This document shows, one piece after another, positions 63,661 to 64,000 of a stretch of DNA of 64,000 bases. This DNA is from Xanthostigma xanthostigma (lineage: Eukaryota; Arthropoda; Insecta; Raphidioptera; Raphidiidae). The notes under the pieces were generated by a model that made no database searches, was not told the DNA's origin, and saw nothing but the letters and a program-made list of their open reading frames with translations. Both the position numbers and the translations under genes were made by a program. The first letter of the stretch is position 1, and each line of letters starts with the position of its first letter. The DNA lies in NCBI GenBank assembly GCA_963575645.1, contig OY754466.1:44362001-44426000 (forward strand), in the 5' to 3' direction.

Positions 63661-64000
63661 CAGAATGAGTCAGACCAGCCGTACCGTTCGTTTTTTTCGA
63701 AAACGCGCTTAGTCGTAGAAAGTTGTGTAAAAAATCTGCATTATAAAAGCCCTAATGAAGAATCAAATGGTGATATTTTTTTCCCCGAAAAGGTCGGCTT
63801 CCCTATTAGTTTGCTCCAGAATGTTCATAACTTCGGAATATTAAATGGCACGATAGGTGGAAAGTGGTATTGTTGAAAAGATCTTTAAAATATAAGCAAG
63901 TTTTGTAGGACATTTTTTTTTATTACTGCCACCCATGTTAAGTAATATTCGTTCGAAATTATTAAATTAACATGTCATAATAACGAACTTAATTTTAAAA
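63661..64000 (+). mobile_element. possible left end of a DNA transposon, cut by the window edge
   Basis: TACAGAATGAGTCAGACCAG after a TA-rich stretch has the look of a Tc1/mariner-type end, followed by non-coding sequence (97-codon frame without domain). No right end is available inside the window. Confidence 0.3.

Noticed and set aside
1-64000. CRISPR array, prophage, operon or bacterial defence system
   Set aside because: Sequence character, transposon content and gene structure are those of an insect nuclear genome; no spaced direct-repeat array or bacterial gene order was seen.

Overview
The window is AT-rich (roughly two thirds A+T by eye), intron-scale, gene-poor animal DNA, almost certainly from an insect. 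The evidence is a BEL/Pao retrotransposon, Helitrons with the common insect TCTATACTAATAT start, PIF/Harbinger, hAT, Tc1/mariner-like and TTAA-target elements, and a TAF7 homologue of metazoan type. The order of insect cannot be fixed from this sequence. There is no bacterial-style operon, no CRISPR array and no rRNA.

Two substantial coding regions are convincing. At 9944-10639 (minus) lies an intronless, intact 231-codon TAF7-like gene (TFIID subunit), probably a retrogene or short paralogue. At 18709-24596 (minus) lies a complete BEL/Pao LTR retrotransposon: LTRs that look identical by eye, a 5-bp GTAGT target duplication, a tRNA-Tyr-like primer site and one unbroken Gag-PR-RT-RNaseH-IN frame. 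It looks like a very recent insertion. It landed inside an older TTAA-flanked DNA element, whose ends are at 18696 and 25436.

The rest is a densely layered graveyard of DNA transposons. By region: 0-5.5 kb has a tandem repeat, a hAT MITE with a perfect 8-bp TSD and a deleted mariner-like transposase inside a second TIR element. 6-9.1 kb has foldbacks and a TTAA MITE. 11-12 kb has a Harbinger element with a hAT MITE nested in it. 15.4-17.1 kb has a heat-shock-like core promoter (possibly in a solo LTR) and a 330-bp tandem duplication. 27-31 kb has foldbacks. 31-38 kb has two tRNA-Lys-bearing Helitrons, and a 650-bp inverted duplication enclosing about 2 kb. 38-42.6 kb has palindromic Harbinger-type MITEs and related repeats. 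44-48 kb has a palindrome, a tRNA-derived SINE and a three-level nest of elements. 50-54 kb has a LINE 3' end, a Helitron carrying a Harbinger, and a third tRNA-Lys Helitron. 55-60 kb has more foldbacks. 62.5 kb has a further hAT MITE.

Three themes recur. First, at least seven TIR elements show TTA/TAA target duplications, and three of them keep only the N-terminal part of a PIF/Harbinger transposase. Second, near-perfect palindromes are unusually common. Third, a motif CTGAAGA-[stem]-CGAAAC, resembling a hammerhead-ribozyme core, sits in several unrelated-looking repeat copies. All boundaries were read by eye; no alignment or database search was possible.
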